Origin: Lentibacillus sp. Marseille-P4043
GTDB lineage: Bacteria > Bacillota > Bacilli > Bacillales > Amphibacillaceae
Length of the DNA: 64,000 bases
Reading direction: 5' to 3'
Assembly (NCBI RefSeq): GCF_900258515.1
Contig: NZ_LT984884.1
Location: 2,052,744 to 2,116,743 of the forward strand
The notes beneath the pieces are model-generated. The model searched no databases. It was not told where the DNA came from and worked only from the letters and a program-made list of their open reading frames with translations. Of the stretch, positions 10,359-21,648 are shown piece after piece. Within the stretch, counting starts at the first letter, position 1; each line of letters begins with the position of its first letter. The position numbers were made by a program, and so were the translations under genes.

Positions 10359-10555
10359 TAATGCACCTCACCCTCATTTGGAATAATAATTGTTGCTACA
10401 AGGTAAATTAATGACAACGTAAATACACTTGAGATTAAAGCGATAATGAATACAAGTCTTACAATCGTAGCATCTATATTAAAGTATTCGGCAATTCCTC
10501 CTAATACTCCCGCAATTTTACGATCCATAATTGATCTGGTTAATCGTTTAGGCAT
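10358..10555 (-). CDS. yvlC: PspC domain membrane protein YvlC
   Basis: This 65-residue protein is essentially one PspC domain. The N-terminal part RSIMDRKIAGVLGGIAEYFNID shows the typical GVxxGxAxYF signature, and a single transmembrane helix follows (VFIIALISSVFTLSLIYLVATIIIP). PspC-type proteins belong to the phage-shock/envelope-stress response. It is the first gene of a two-gene operon with yvlD. A GGAGG-type site is visible upstream on the minus strand (AAAGGAGGCGAAAT). The pair is bracketed by elements E1 and E2. Confidence 0.85.
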   Translation of the reverse strand: MPKRLTRSIMDRKIAGVLGGIAEYFNIDATIVRLVFIIALISSVFTLSLIYLVATIIIPNEGEVH

Positions 10556-10687
10556 ATATTTCGCCTCCTTTTATTAGGACTTTCCTTTTTCTTATAGCTG
10601 ATAAACATCCTAATTAAATATACGATTACCTGTTGCAAAAAGTTTCATTTACAAATGGCATGTATATTTTTACTAGTCTTTACGTAA

Positions 10688-11065
10688 TGTTTGTTTATTT
10701 AATTTCGTAGTTGATAGAAACTGCGACACAGTGACAATTAATTTTTGTGATGCTTCCTCTCACTCTGACGTGGGTTGAGTGGTTGAACCCGAGCGCTAGA
10801 ACATCAACCCGAAACGAGGAAACATCGACCCAAGAACGAGAACATCAACCCGAAACGAGGAAACATCGACCCAAGAACGAGAACATCAACCCGAAACGAG
10901 GAAACATCGACCCAGGAACGAGAACATCAACCCGAAACGCAGAGCATCAACCCGAAACGCGAAAACATCGACCAGGAAACGAGAACATCAACCCGATCAA
11001 GATTCCGGCGGGTGAGCAACTTCTTACTTACGTCGCATTTTATATCTATTGTGTAAAAGGCAACA
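10688..11065. mobile_element. element E2: A/B terminal sequences around a tandem array
   Basis: The left end is B type (10688-10733: TGTTTGTTTATTTAATTT, then CGTAGTTGATAGAAACTGCG). The right end, read inward from 11065, is A type (TGTTGCCTTTTACACAATAG, then ATATAAAATGCGACGTAAG). The ends match those of E1 and E3, but the interior is a 20/21-bp tandem array rather than palindromes. E2 is inverted relative to E1, so the two copies bracket yvlDC with their B ends facing inward. No gene is visible; an open frame crossing it is a by-product of the repeat. Confidence 0.6.
10800..10998 (+). repeat. 20/21-bp tandem array (10 units), AACATC core
   Basis: The units begin AACATC at 10800, 10821, 10841, 10862, 10882, 10903, 10923, 10943 (AGCATC), 10964 and 10984. 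Two unit types alternate over most of the array: AACATCAACCCGAAACGAGG (plus A) and AACATCGACCCAAGAACGAG, giving a 41-bp higher-order period. There are no spacers, so it is not CRISPR. The core AACATCRRCNCGARA also defines the array at 46651. Confidence 0.9.
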
Positions 11066-11190
11066 GTCATTTAGGAAAAAGACCTTTTGTTTATCCAAGA
11101 ATTCATCGTAGTGTTTCTCTATACTTCATACCATAAAAATGTGCTACAATGAAAAGCAGTTATTGTGTGTCTGACTGGAGGTACCATTAT

Positions 11191-12126
11191 ATGGAAAAAG
11201 TACGTACAAAAGATTTACTGGCAAATTTTAATTTGACACTTGTTGCGGGGGAAGATGGGATACATAGAGAAATTACGACAAGTGATATCTCCCGTCCAGG
11301 AATTGAAATGACGGGGTATTTTAAGTATTATCCAAAAGAACGCTTACAACTTATTGGAAAAACAGAGATGGCTTATTTTTTAGATTTGACAGATGAACAG
11401 AAGAGAGATCGGGTTGAAAAGCTGTGTACAGACATTACACCAGGAATTGTCGTAAGCAGGGGGATGGATATCCCGGAAGTATTAATTGATGCAGCCAATG
11501 AATCTGGTGTACCTATTTTACATTCACCACGAAAAACTACACGCGTGATTAGCAGGTTAACCAACTATCTTGAAGCAAAATTCGCTCCATTTACAGCTAT
11601 TCATGGTGTGCTTGTAGATATTTATGGTGTAGGGGTACTGATAACAGGGCAAAGTGGTGTTGGTAAAAGTGAAACTGCACTTGAACTGGTAAAACGCGGT
11701 CATCGCCTGGTAGCGGACGATAGTGTAGAAATTCGCCAAGAAGATTATGATAGTTTGATTGGCAATGCACCAGACTTAATTGAACATTTGCTGGAAATTC
11801 GTGGTTTGGGAATCATTAATGTTATGACACTATTTGGCGCAGGTGCAGTACGCAGTTACAAAAAAATCTCATTAATCATTAATTTAGAATTATGGGATGA
11901 AAAAAAACAATATGATCGGCTTGGGTTGGACGAGGAAACAATGAAAATCATGGATGTGAAACTTCCAAAAGCGACTGTTCCTGTTCGTCCAGGAAGAAAT
12001 CTTGCTGTTATTATTGAAGTTGCAGCAATGAACTTTCGCTTAAAACGAATGGGTGTTAATGCAGCAGAAGAGTTTTCCGAGAGGTTAACAACCATGATTG
12101 ATCAGGAAAAAGATGGCATGGAATAG
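11191..12126 (+). CDS. hprK: HPr kinase/phosphorylase
   Basis: HprK, 311 residues, phosphorylates Ser46 of HPr and Crh with ATP when glycolytic intermediates are high, and removes the phosphate with Pi. It is the sensor of CcpA-dependent carbon catabolite repression. Walker A GQSGVGKS lies at residues 153-160, and the HprK signature [12 protein letters not shown] lies in the C-terminal catalytic half. The start ATG 11191 follows GGAGG; an upstream ATG at 11149 lacks a site. Its substrate Crh is encoded at 24738. It is first in a run with lgt, yvoD, ppaX and yvoF, as in B. subtilis. Confidence 0.97.
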   Translation: MEKVRTKDLLANFNLTLVAGEDGIHREITTSDISRPGIEMTGYFKYYPKERLQLIGKTEMAYFLDLTDEQKRDRVEKLCTDITPGIVVSRGMDIPEVLIDAANESGVPILHSPRKTTRVISRLTNYLEAKFAPFTAIHGVLVDIYGVGVLITGQSGVGKSETALELVKRGHRLVADDSVEIRQEDYDSLIGNAPDLIEHLLEIRGLGIINVMTLFGAGAVRSYKKISLIINLELWDEKKQYDRLGLDEETMKIMDVKLPKATVPVRPGRNLAVIIEVAAMNFRLKRMGVNAAEEFSERLTTMIDQEKDGME

Positions 12127-12137
12127 GAGTGATTTTA

Positions 12138-12974
12138 GTGACTTGTAGTGCACCTACACTGGATCGTGTATTTTTAGAAATAGGTCCATTAACCATTTAC
12201 TGGTATGGGGTTATTATTGCATTTGGTGCCTTTTTAGGATTATATTTAGCAACTAGGGAGTCAGATCGACTTGGGCTAAAAAAAGATTTAGTCGTGGATC
12301 TAGTTGTATTTGCGATCCCTATTGCGATTATATGTGCCCGCATCTATTATGTGATTTTTGAATGGGAACAATATGAAGGTGGAACATGGTGGGATGTTTT
12401 TGCCATTTGGAATGGCGGTATCGCTATTCATGGTGCTTTAATTGGTGCGGTGTTAACCGCGATCGTATTCACCCGAGTGAGGAAAGTTTCGTTTTGGCAG
12501 TTGGCGGATGTTATCGCACCGAGTATTATTCTAGGGCAGGCAATTGGTCGCTGGGGTAATTTTATGAACCAGGAGGCACATGGTGGTGCAATTTCAGAAG
12601 CTACATATAATAGTTTCCACCAATATTTACCTGATTTTATTATGAATCAGATGTGTATTGATGGAATCATGTATCACCCAACATTTTTATATGAATCATT
12701 TTGGGATATTCTTGTGTTTATCTTCTTGTTGTTTTTACGCAGATTCAATCCAGTTCGTGGTGAAGTGTTCTTAAGTTACGCGATGACGTACTCTGTTGGT
12801 CGTTTCTTTATCGAAGGAATGCGTACCGATAGCTTAGTATCTGGAGGACTTCGCGCCGCACAAGTGATTTCTATTGTCATCATTGTAGTTGGTATTGCAC
12901 TAATTATCTATCGCCGGAAGTCTGGGATGGCTAAGTACCGTTACGATGGTACAAAAGTGAAACCGAAGAAGTGA
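12138..12974 (+). CDS. lgt: prolipoprotein diacylglyceryl transferase
   Basis: Lgt, 278 residues, is a polytopic membrane enzyme that transfers diacylglycerol from phosphatidylglycerol to the lipobox cysteine of prolipoproteins. The Lgt signature [13 protein letters not shown] is present, with the essential arginine and asparagine region, along with seven or so hydrophobic helices and the early [10 protein letters not shown] motif. I chose GTG 12138 because AGGAG (12125-12129) lies eight bases upstream. The gene begins 12 bp after hprK. It would process the lipoproteins encoded at 31417 and 55120 in this window. Confidence 0.96.
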   Translation: MTCSAPTLDRVFLEIGPLTIYWYGVIIAFGAFLGLYLATRESDRLGLKKDLVVDLVVFAIPIAIICARIYYVIFEWEQYEGGTWWDVFAIWNGGIAIHGALIGAVLTAIVFTRVRKVSFWQLADVIAPSIILGQAIGRWGNFMNQEAHGGAISEATYNSFHQYLPDFIMNQMCIDGIMYHPTFLYESFWDILVFIFLLFLRRFNPVRGEVFLSYAMTYSVGRFFIEGMRTDSLVSGGLRAAQVISIVIIVVGIALIIYRRKSGMAKYRYDGTKVKPKK

Positions 12975-13004
12975 ACAATTTTCTAATAAAGGGGGAATGA
13001 TGCA

Positions 13005-13964
13005 TTGGCTGGCATTTTTTATCGGGGTCTTCGTCAAGGGGCACATGTTACCTTTACATTGGGAAAAGTCATCTTTCCAATTACCTTGATTGTAACAATT
13101 CTACAATATACATCGATACTACCATGGATTATTAAGCAGCTAAGTCCTGTTATGGGTTTTATCGGCCTTCCTGGTGAAGCAGCAGTACCATTAGTGCTGG
13201 GAAACTCACTGAATTTATATGCGGGAATTGCGGCAATTGTATCATTCGATTTCTCTATCAAAGAAGTATTTATCTTAGCAGTTATGCTGTCGTTTTCACA
13301 TAATTTATTTATTGAATCGACAGTTGCTGCTAAAGTGGGGGTCAGTGGCTGGCTGATATCCGGTATTCGAATTGTTCTCGCCTTAATTGCTGCAGTTATT
13401 ATAAATTTACTATGGTCTGGCGGTGCTGAACCTGCGCAATATGGCTTTATTTCACCATCTGAACAAGTTCTAGATGGCTGGTTTGAAATCATTAGTCAAG
13501 GTGTCCAGACAGCAATTGTTGCAGTAGCACAATTAGCATTAATTGTTATACCACTCATGATCGTTATGCAGTTTTTGCGAGAAAAAGGCTTTTTAACCAA
13601 ATTATCGAATGGCTTGGCTCCATTCACTAAATTGCTTGGTATGGAAAAAAACACGTCCATGACACTTGTAGCAGGTTTAACAATTGGATTAGCCTATGGC
13701 GCAGGGTTAATGATCCAAGCGGTGAAAGAAGACGGTGTTTCGAAAAGAGATATGTACTTGGCTTTGATTTTTTTAGTATCTTGTCATGCTGTTGTGGAAG
13801 ACACCGTCATATTTATTCCACTGGGGATACCAGTTTGGCCATTGCTTGTAATTCGACTAATAACAGCAATACTACTAACAATCACGATTGCTTTTTTATG
13901 GAAACGACCAGAATTTTACCAAAGGAAGGGAACATCACATGAGCATTCATACAATACTTTTTGA
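13005..13964 (+). CDS. yvoD: YvoD-like nucleoside-recognition/gate domain membrane protein
   Basis: This 319-residue polytopic membrane protein has two gate-domain halves. Each contains a long hydrophobic bundle with LGNSLNLYAG or LTIGLAYGAG motifs typical of the nucleoside recognition / Gate family (SpmA/SpmB-like). The start is TTG 13005 with GGGGGA eight bases ahead. The hprK-lgt-yvoD-ppaX-yvoF order identifies it as YvoD, whose transport role is unproven. It overlaps ppaX by 26 bp. Confidence 0.85.
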   Translation: MAGIFYRGLRQGAHVTFTLGKVIFPITLIVTILQYTSILPWIIKQLSPVMGFIGLPGEAAVPLVLGNSLNLYAGIAAIVSFDFSIKEVFILAVMLSFSHNLFIESTVAAKVGVSGWLISGIRIVLALIAAVIINLLWSGGAEPAQYGFISPSEQVLDGWFEIISQGVQTAIVAVAQLALIVIPLMIVMQFLREKGFLTKLSNGLAPFTKLLGMEKNTSMTLVAGLTIGLAYGAGLMIQAVKEDGVSKRDMYLALIFLVSCHAVVEDTVIFIPLGIPVWPLLVIRLITAILLTITIAFLWKRPEFYQRKGTSHEHSYNTF

Positions 13965-14574
13965 TCTTGATGGAACATTGATTGATACGAATGAATTAAT
14001 AATTGCTTCTTTTAAGCATACGTTTGATCATTATGGAAAAAACTTCACACGGGAAAAAGCGATTGAATTTATTGGACCGCCGTTAAAAGAATCGTTCGAA
14101 ACCGTTGATCCATCACAAGCCGATACAATGGTGGAAACATATCGTCAGCACAATTTAGAGCATCATGATGAATATGTCACTGCTTTCCCTTTTGTTATCG
14201 AAACACTGGAACATTTAAGGGAGCAAGGCATTCAACTTGGTGTTGTGACGACAAAAATGTGGGATACAGTTGATAAAGGATTGAAGTTGACTGGTATGGA
14301 TCCCTTTTTTGAGACGGTTATAACACTTGATGATGTCACACATGCCAAACCTCATCCAGAGCCAATTATCAAAGCAATGCATGATCTGAATGCAAAAGCA
14401 GAATCAACGTTAATGGTCGGAGATAATTCACATGATATTGAAGCAGGACAGAACGCTGGGGTTCAAACAGCTGGTGTTGCTTGGTCATTAAAGGGAAAAG
14501 AGATGTTAGAAGCATATCACCCAACCTACATGTTGAACGATATTAGGGATCTATTTTCGATTTTAGGGGTGTGA
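13939..14574 (+). CDS. ppaX: pyrophosphatase PpaX (HAD superfamily)
   Basis: PpaX, 211 residues, is a HAD-family hydrolase. It hydrolyses the pyrophosphate released when HprK dephosphorylates P-Ser-HPr, which explains its conserved linkage to hprK. Motif I is FDLDGTLIDT (nucleophile Asp, acid/base Asp). Motif II is the TTKMWD region. Motif III/IV is KPHPEP followed by MVGDNSHDIEAG. ATG 13939 with AAGGAAGGG upstream is preferred to an in-frame ATG 17 codons earlier that lies well inside yvoD. Confidence 0.93.
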   Translation: MSIHTILFDLDGTLIDTNELIIASFKHTFDHYGKNFTREKAIEFIGPPLKESFETVDPSQADTMVETYRQHNLEHHDEYVTAFPFVIETLEHLREQGIQLGVVTTKMWDTVDKGLKLTGMDPFFETVITLDDVTHAKPHPEPIIKAMHDLNAKAESTLMVGDNSHDIEAGQNAGVQTAGVAWSLKGKEMLEAYHPTYMLNDIRDLFSILGV

Positions 14575-14577
14575 CCA

Positions 14578-15099
14578 ATGCGTAACACGAACCGATATCA
14601 GGTGAACAAAGCCAATTCATTGTGGCAGATTTACCAGACTGTTTCTTTCTGGAAGGTAATGAAAAACTTCATTGTGATTCAACTTGCACGATACACCCCT
14701 TTCTTGGCAATGAAAAATTGGCTGTATCGGACGTTTTTACGCATGGGAGTTGGCGGACAAACCGCTTTTGCCTTAATGGTTATGCCAGACGTGATGTTTC
14801 CTGAAAAAATAACGGTTGGAAGCAACAGTATTATTGGCTATAATACAACGATATTAGCACACGAATATTTGATTAAGGAATATCGAATTGGTAAGGTCGT
14901 AATTGGCGATGAGGTTATGATTGGAGCAAACTCAACAATTCTACCAGGTGTTACGATTGGTGATCGGGCAATTGTCTCTGCTGGAACACTTGTCCATAAA
15001 GATGTACCAGCTGGAGCATTCGTTGGCGGGAATCCAATGCGTTTGATTTATACGAAGGAAGAAATGGAAAAGCGGATGCAGGGAGATGCTGACGCGTGA
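14578..15099 (+). CDS. yvoF: acyltransferase with left-handed beta-helix (YvoF)
   Basis: This 173-residue protein has hexapeptide repeats forming a left-handed beta helix (VGSNSIIGYNTTILAHEYL, IGDEVMIGANSTILPGVTIGDRAIVSAGTLV), as in O-acetyltransferases using acetyl-CoA. It corresponds to YvoF, the last gene of the hprK cluster, starting three bases after ppaX. The acceptor is unknown. A long symmetrical terminator follows at 15119. Confidence 0.88.
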   Translation: MRNTNRYQVNKANSLWQIYQTVSFWKVMKNFIVIQLARYTPFLAMKNWLYRTFLRMGVGGQTAFALMVMPDVMFPEKITVGSNSIIGYNTTILAHEYLIKEYRIGKVVIGDEVMIGANSTILPGVTIGDRAIVSAGTLVHKDVPAGAFVGGNPMRLIYTKEEMEKRMQGDADA

Positions 15100-15118
15100 T
15101 CGTATTATTATAAATGAT

Positions 15119-15162
15119 AAAATTCTATTCCAATGTCATACTAACATTGGAATAGAATTTTC
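15119..15162 (+). terminator. terminator of the hprK-yvoF operon
   Basis: A 17-bp perfect stem (AAAATTCTATTCCAATG and its complement, nine-base loop) ends in TTTT. Confidence 0.85.
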
Positions 15163-15207
15163 TGCGTTATAATACAGGTAATAAGCAGGAAATGAAACGG
15201 ACATTAA

Positions 15208-16740
<1,533 letters not shown>

Positions 16741-16746
16741 AATCCT

Positions 16747-16774
16747 TTGCGAAAATCAAAAGATGTGATATGAT
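16747..16774 (+). promoter_or_regulatory. glpD promoter
   Basis: TTGCGA (16747-16752) and TATGAT (16769-16774) are separated by 16 bp, with a TG dinucleotide before the -10. Confidence 0.65.
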
Positions 16775-16809
16775 ACAAATAAGTTAATACATGGGACGGA
16801 GAAATGGAG

Positions 16810-16866
16810 AAACCACAAATCACAAATGGTGAAAAAACATTTGTGTATTTTGTGGTTTTTTTGTGT
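16810..16866 (+). terminator. GlpP-type leader terminator/antiterminator of glpD
   Basis: A long hairpin (arms AAACCACAAA..CACAAATG and CATTTGTG..TTTTGTGGTTT) ends in seven T residues. It lies between the promoter and glpD. In B. subtilis the protein GlpP plus glycerol-3-phosphate prevents termination at an equivalent inverted repeat in the glpD leader. The position and shape match, while GlpP control here is inference. Confidence 0.8.
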
Positions 16867-16993
16867 GCGATCCGGACCTAAATATGGCAAATTTTAACAT
16901 ACAATTTAAAAGAAATTCCAGTTAGAATACATGAATTTCCTAATAAGCGGGTAATGATATCTTGAGAGTGGAATTTTAGGGGAGTGATGGAAA

Positions 16994-18655
16994 ATGACGA
17001 ATTTTTCTAGTTTTAAACGTAATGATATTTTTAAAAAATTAACCGAAGAGCCACTAGATGTATTTGTAATTGGTGGTGGCATAACCGGTTCTGGAATAGC
17101 ATTAGATGCTGTAACACGTGGCTTATCAACAGGTGTTATTGAAATGCAAGACTTTGCAGCAGGTACTTCCAGCCGCTCAACAAAACTTGTTCATGGTGGA
17201 TTACGCTATTTACAACAATTTGAAGTGAAAATGGTTGCTGAAGTCGGAAAAGAGCGAGCAATTGTTTATGAAAATGGTCCACATGTAACAACACCAGAAT
17301 GGATGATGTTACCATTTCATAAAGGTGGTTCGTTTGGTCCATTTACGACGAATATCGGCTTACGGGTATATGATTTCCTTGCTGGCGTTAAAAAAGGGGA
17401 ACGCCGAAAAATGTTAAGTCCCGAAGAAGCATTGCAAAAAGAACCACTTATTAAAAAAGAGGAATTAAAAGGTGCTGGCTATTATGTAGAGTATAAAACA
17501 GATGATGCCAGATTAACTATTGAAGTAATGAAAAAAGCAGTTCAAAAAGGTGCTCATGCAGTTAACTATGCAAAAGCCACTGATTTTATTTATGGCGAGT
17601 CCGGAAAAATAGTTGGTGTAGTAGTTAGTGATCAGCTTACAGGTGAAACGTATAACGTGTATGCGAAGAAAATCGTTAATGCTTGTGGTCCTTGGGTTGA
17701 TGATCTACGCGAAATCGATGGTTCTAAACAAGGAAAATCGTTGCATCTAACGAAAGGTGTGCATTTGGTATTTCCTAAAAAACGATTCCCATTACAACAA
17801 GCGATCTATTTCGATGCCCCTGATGGCCGGATGATTTTTGCTATCCCACGAGATAATAAGACATATGTAGGAACAACCGATACGAGCTATGAAGGTAATA
17901 TTGCACATCCGACATTGACAGAAGCAGATCGAGATTATTTAATTGATGCGATTAATTATATGTTTCCTTCCCTTGAAATGAAAGCAGAAGATATTGAATC
18001 GAGTTGGGCAGGATTACGCCCGTTAATTGCTGAGGATGGAAAAAATCCTGATGAAATCTCCCGTAAGGATGAAATTTTCATTTCCGACTCTGGCTTGATT
18101 TCGATGGCTGGCGGTAAATTAACAGGGTACCGTAAAATGGCTGAACAGGCAGTGAATACAGTCGTTAACCAATTAAAAGACGAAGAAGGAATTTTATATT
18201 CTAAATCAGAGACCCTTAATTTACCTATTTCGGGTGGCGAAGTTGGTGGATCAACGGGATACAAACGTTTCAAGGATCGCAAGGTTAAAGAGGCTGTTGC
18301 TTTAGGAATGGATGAAGAAACAGCGCAAATGCTAGTTAAGAAATACGGGTCAAACATCGATACTATTTTTGAACTCTATCAGGCAAAACAAGAAGAAGCG
18401 AAGAAAGCAGCTATCGATCCAATAGTTTTTGCTCAGCTTATTTATGCATTAGAGTACGAATTAACCTATAAACCAGTTGACTTCTTTATTCGTCGTACAG
18501 GTGCACTTTTCTTTGACATTAATTGGGTTCGTACCCATAAGGATAATGTCATTGCCTACATGGCGAAAGCATTACAGTGGAGTGAAAAACAAACAAAAAC
18601 CTATCAAAATCAGTTAGATGAATTACTTCATGAAGCAGTGACCCCAGTTAAATGA
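16994..18655 (+). CDS. glpD: aerobic glycerol-3-phosphate dehydrogenase
   Basis: GlpD, 553 residues, is a membrane-associated FAD enzyme that oxidises glycerol-3-phosphate to dihydroxyacetone phosphate and passes electrons to menaquinone. The N-terminal Rossmann FAD site is VFVIGGGITGSGIALDA. STKLVHGGLRYL is the second family signature, and a C-terminal GlpD cap domain is present. It is controlled by the leader hairpin at 16810. Its product enters glycolysis through TpiA (41143). A terminator follows at 18663. Confidence 0.97.
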   Translation: MTNFSSFKRNDIFKKLTEEPLDVFVIGGGITGSGIALDAVTRGLSTGVIEMQDFAAGTSSRSTKLVHGGLRYLQQFEVKMVAEVGKERAIVYENGPHVTTPEWMMLPFHKGGSFGPFTTNIGLRVYDFLAGVKKGERRKMLSPEEALQKEPLIKKEELKGAGYYVEYKTDDARLTIEVMKKAVQKGAHAVNYAKATDFIYGESGKIVGVVVSDQLTGETYNVYAKKIVNACGPWVDDLREIDGSKQGKSLHLTKGVHLVFPKKRFPLQQAIYFDAPDGRMIFAIPRDNKTYVGTTDTSYEGNIAHPTLTEADRDYLIDAINYMFPSLEMKAEDIESSWAGLRPLIAEDGKNPDEISRKDEIFISDSGLISMAGGKLTGYRKMAEQAVNTVVNQLKDEEGILYSKSETLNLPISGGEVGGSTGYKRFKDRKVKEAVALGMDEETAQMLVKKYGSNIDTIFELYQAKQEEAKKAAIDPIVFAQLIYALEYELTYKPVDFFIRRTGALFFDINWVRTHKDNVIAYMAKALQWSEKQTKTYQNQLDELLHEAVTPVK

Positions 18656-18662
18656 TGTTAGT

Positions 18663-18698
18663 AAAACTTCTATCTTATATAAAAGGTAGAAGTTTTTC
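18663..18698 (+). terminator. terminator of glpD
   Basis: The stem AAAACTTCTA/TAGAAGTTTTT has a short AT-rich loop. Confidence 0.8.
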
Positions 18699-18863
18699 AT
18701 TTTGTTCTAAAAAAGCACCCCCTTTCCATTAGTAAATATGATATACTTTGTTCTAGTTTAAATACGCAATTAGGCCTGCTGACGTTACTGTTCAATGGAT
18801 TCAGTTATGTCAGCTTTAGTGCTTGTTTGTATTATGTATGTAAGAAGAAGCAGGGGGATAAGT

Positions 18864-19868
18864 GTGCAACATTTAGAGAATAATATCGTAAAGAGTAAAC
18901 AAAATAATGTTCTCCCTTTTATTCCTGAAGGTGATTTTTATTTTACAAAAGGTGTGGAAGCCTTCCGCAAAAGAAAATTTGATATTGCTTTGAAGTGGTT
19001 AAGAAAAGCAATTGAACAAAAGCCAAATGATCCGTTGTACCAATGTCAAATGTCTATTATTTATACGGAAATTGGTGCTTATCATGCCGCAAATCAATTG
19101 TTAACCAAAGTATTGCAATCAACTGATGACCAGTATATGGATTGTTACTATTTATTAGCAAATAATTATGCACATTTAGGATTACTGAATGATGCAAAAA
19201 AATACGCGGAATCATATCTTACTAATGAACCTGAAGGCGATTTTAGTGAAGAAGCTAAAAGTTTGCTACATTTAATTGATATAGATGAAGACGATGAAGA
19301 TGACTGGGATCTGGAAGAAGAGGATGAACTTCTAATTTATCAAGAAACGGTTTTTTATCATATGGAAAATAAAGAATGGGACAAAGCAATGCCAATCATC
19401 GAGGAGATGCTTACGTTATTTCCTGAACACAAACAGGCAACCCATGATTATGCACAGGCATTGTTTTATACCGGTTTTCCGGAAAAAGCAATTCAAGTGG
19501 AACTTGACATATTGCAAGACGAACCCGATTCATTAGTTAGTCATGCGAATTTGGCAGTTTTTTATTATGAGTTTGATCAAAAGGCAGAATATGAAAAACA
19601 TATTCAGTCATTGCAAAATGTATATCCAATTCAAGAACAGCAAAAATTACGAATAGCGGTTACACTTGCTAGAACAGGAATGTATCATGAAGCAGTCCCA
19701 CGATTTCGCGCACTTGCTAAGCGTGTAGTAAAAAATCATCCTTCTTATTATCGGTGGTTCAGCATTGCCAATTACTATGAAGGAGAACAGGCAAAAGCAA
19801 TGTCATTATGGAGAGAAGGCTGTCGACAACATTCGGTGCTTTCCAATGAAAAAGAACCGTGGTTATAA
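18864..19868 (+). CDS. yvcD: TPR-repeat protein (YvcD-like)
   Basis: This soluble protein of 334 residues is built of tetratricopeptide helices (for example FRKRKFDIALKWLRKAIEQK, YLLANNYAHLGLLNDAKKYA, and NEKEWDKAM-type repeats). They are interrupted at about residues 145-160 by a very acidic stretch (DEDDEDDWDLEEEDE). It corresponds by sequence type and position to YvcD, which precedes trxB in B. subtilis. No enzymatic motif is present, so it is presumably a protein-protein scaffold. GTG 18864 with GGGGGATA upstream is chosen over an ATG at 18795 lacking a site. Confidence 0.8.
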   Translation: MQHLENNIVKSKQNNVLPFIPEGDFYFTKGVEAFRKRKFDIALKWLRKAIEQKPNDPLYQCQMSIIYTEIGAYHAANQLLTKVLQSTDDQYMDCYYLLANNYAHLGLLNDAKKYAESYLTNEPEGDFSEEAKSLLHLIDIDEDDEDDWDLEEEDELLIYQETVFYHMENKEWDKAMPIIEEMLTLFPEHKQATHDYAQALFYTGFPEKAIQVELDILQDEPDSLVSHANLAVFYYEFDQKAEYEKHIQSLQNVYPIQEQQKLRIAVTLARTGMYHEAVPRFRALAKRVVKNHPSYYRWFSIANYYEGEQAKAMSLWREGCRQHSVLSNEKEPWL

Positions 19869-19951
19869 AGATTTGAGCAGAAAAATAGACGAAACGAACT
19901 GATTCTTATACGATTAAGTTGGCTGAACTATAATAGAGAAAAAGGGGCTGA

Positions 19952-20911
<960 letters not shown>

Positions 20912-20968
20912 AACAAACAAGTAATTGCATTTTAACGCTGTTGTAACATGCTCGAAACAATTTTGGGG

Positions 20969-21050
20969 TATAATATAATTAACTAATTGACCCCCTTTTA
21001 ATAGATAAATTAGTTTTTTACAGAGGCGCTAGTCGTCTCTGTCTTTTTTT
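20969..21050 (+). terminator. tandem hairpins after trxB; possible short RNA
   Basis: TATAAT (20969-20974) is followed by a stem AACTAATT/AATTAGTT (20981-21015) with six T residues. A second stem, ACAGAGGCG/CGTCTCTGT (21020-21042), ends in seven T residues. This could simply be a double terminator for trxB. The TATAAT placed just before the first hairpin also allows a short, roughly 70-nt independent transcript, although no -35 is seen. Confidence 0.6.
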
Positions 21051-21099
21051 ATGTTTGTCCAATTCTGTCGAGGCGAAATTACTCCTTCCAATCATATCC

Positions 21100-21129
21100 T
21101 TGTTGCTAAGGAAAAATTCATTGTATAAT
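21100..21129 (+). promoter_or_regulatory. probable promoter of the yvcI-rapZ-mgfK-whiA operon
   Basis: TTGTTG (21100-21105) and TATAAT (21124-21129) are separated by 18 bp, 41 bp before the yvcI start. Confidence 0.5.
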
Positions 21130-21170
21130 GGAGATAATGTTTTTTAATAAATTAATGAGGTGCAATGCAT

Positions 21171-21635
21171 ATGCAACGCGTGACAAACTGCATATTAATC
21201 AATAACAAAAAAGTATTAGTAATAAAAAAACCTCGACGTGGATGGTATGCGATTCCTGGCGGGAAAATGGAACAAGGTGAATCCATCAAGGAATCAGCAA
21301 CAAGAGAATTTTACGAAGAAACAGCTTTAACGTTGATCAATCCGAATTTAGCTGGTGTCTTTACCTTTAGTGTTTTTGAAAACAAGGCTATTACAGAGGA
21401 GTGGATGATGTTCACCTTTGTTTCCCGTTATTTTAATGGTGAGTTAACGAAACATTGTAAAGAGGGAGAATTGGAATGGGTTTCTCTTGATCGTGTGAAT
21501 GAATTACCAATGGCTGAAGGGGATCATCATATTTTCAACCATGTCTTAGCATCAAGCGAAACGTTATATGGGTCGTTTGCGTATACAAAAGATTACGAGC
21601 TGCTTGATTTACGCCTTGATCCAGCCACACCATAA
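21171..21635 (+). CDS. yvcI: Nudix hydrolase (YvcI-like)
   Basis: This 154-residue Nudix enzyme hydrolyses a nucleoside diphosphate linked to another moiety. The Nudix box is clear: GGKMEQGES...REFYEETAL, with the metal-binding REFYEE core. The usual glycine after EExG is alanine here. It is related to the MutT/8-oxo-dGTPase-like YvcI. The start at 21171 leaves eight bases after GAGGTG, whereas the ATG at 21165 would be too close. It is first in the conserved yvcI-rapZ-mgfK-whiA-crh cluster. The substrate is unknown. Confidence 0.85.
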   Translation: MQRVTNCILINNKKVLVIKKPRRGWYAIPGGKMEQGESIKESATREFYEETALTLINPNLAGVFTFSVFENKAITEEWMMFTFVSRYFNGELTKHCKEGELEWVSLDRVNELPMAEGDHHIFNHVLASSETLYGSFAYTKDYELLDLRLDPATP

Positions 21636-21648
21636 GGAGGAGACTCGA

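Noticed and set aside
10747..11136. 129-codon open frame across the first tandem array
   Set aside because: It exists because the repeat unit contains no stop codons. It has no ribosome site, and the product is a low-complexity repeat that changes frame every unit.
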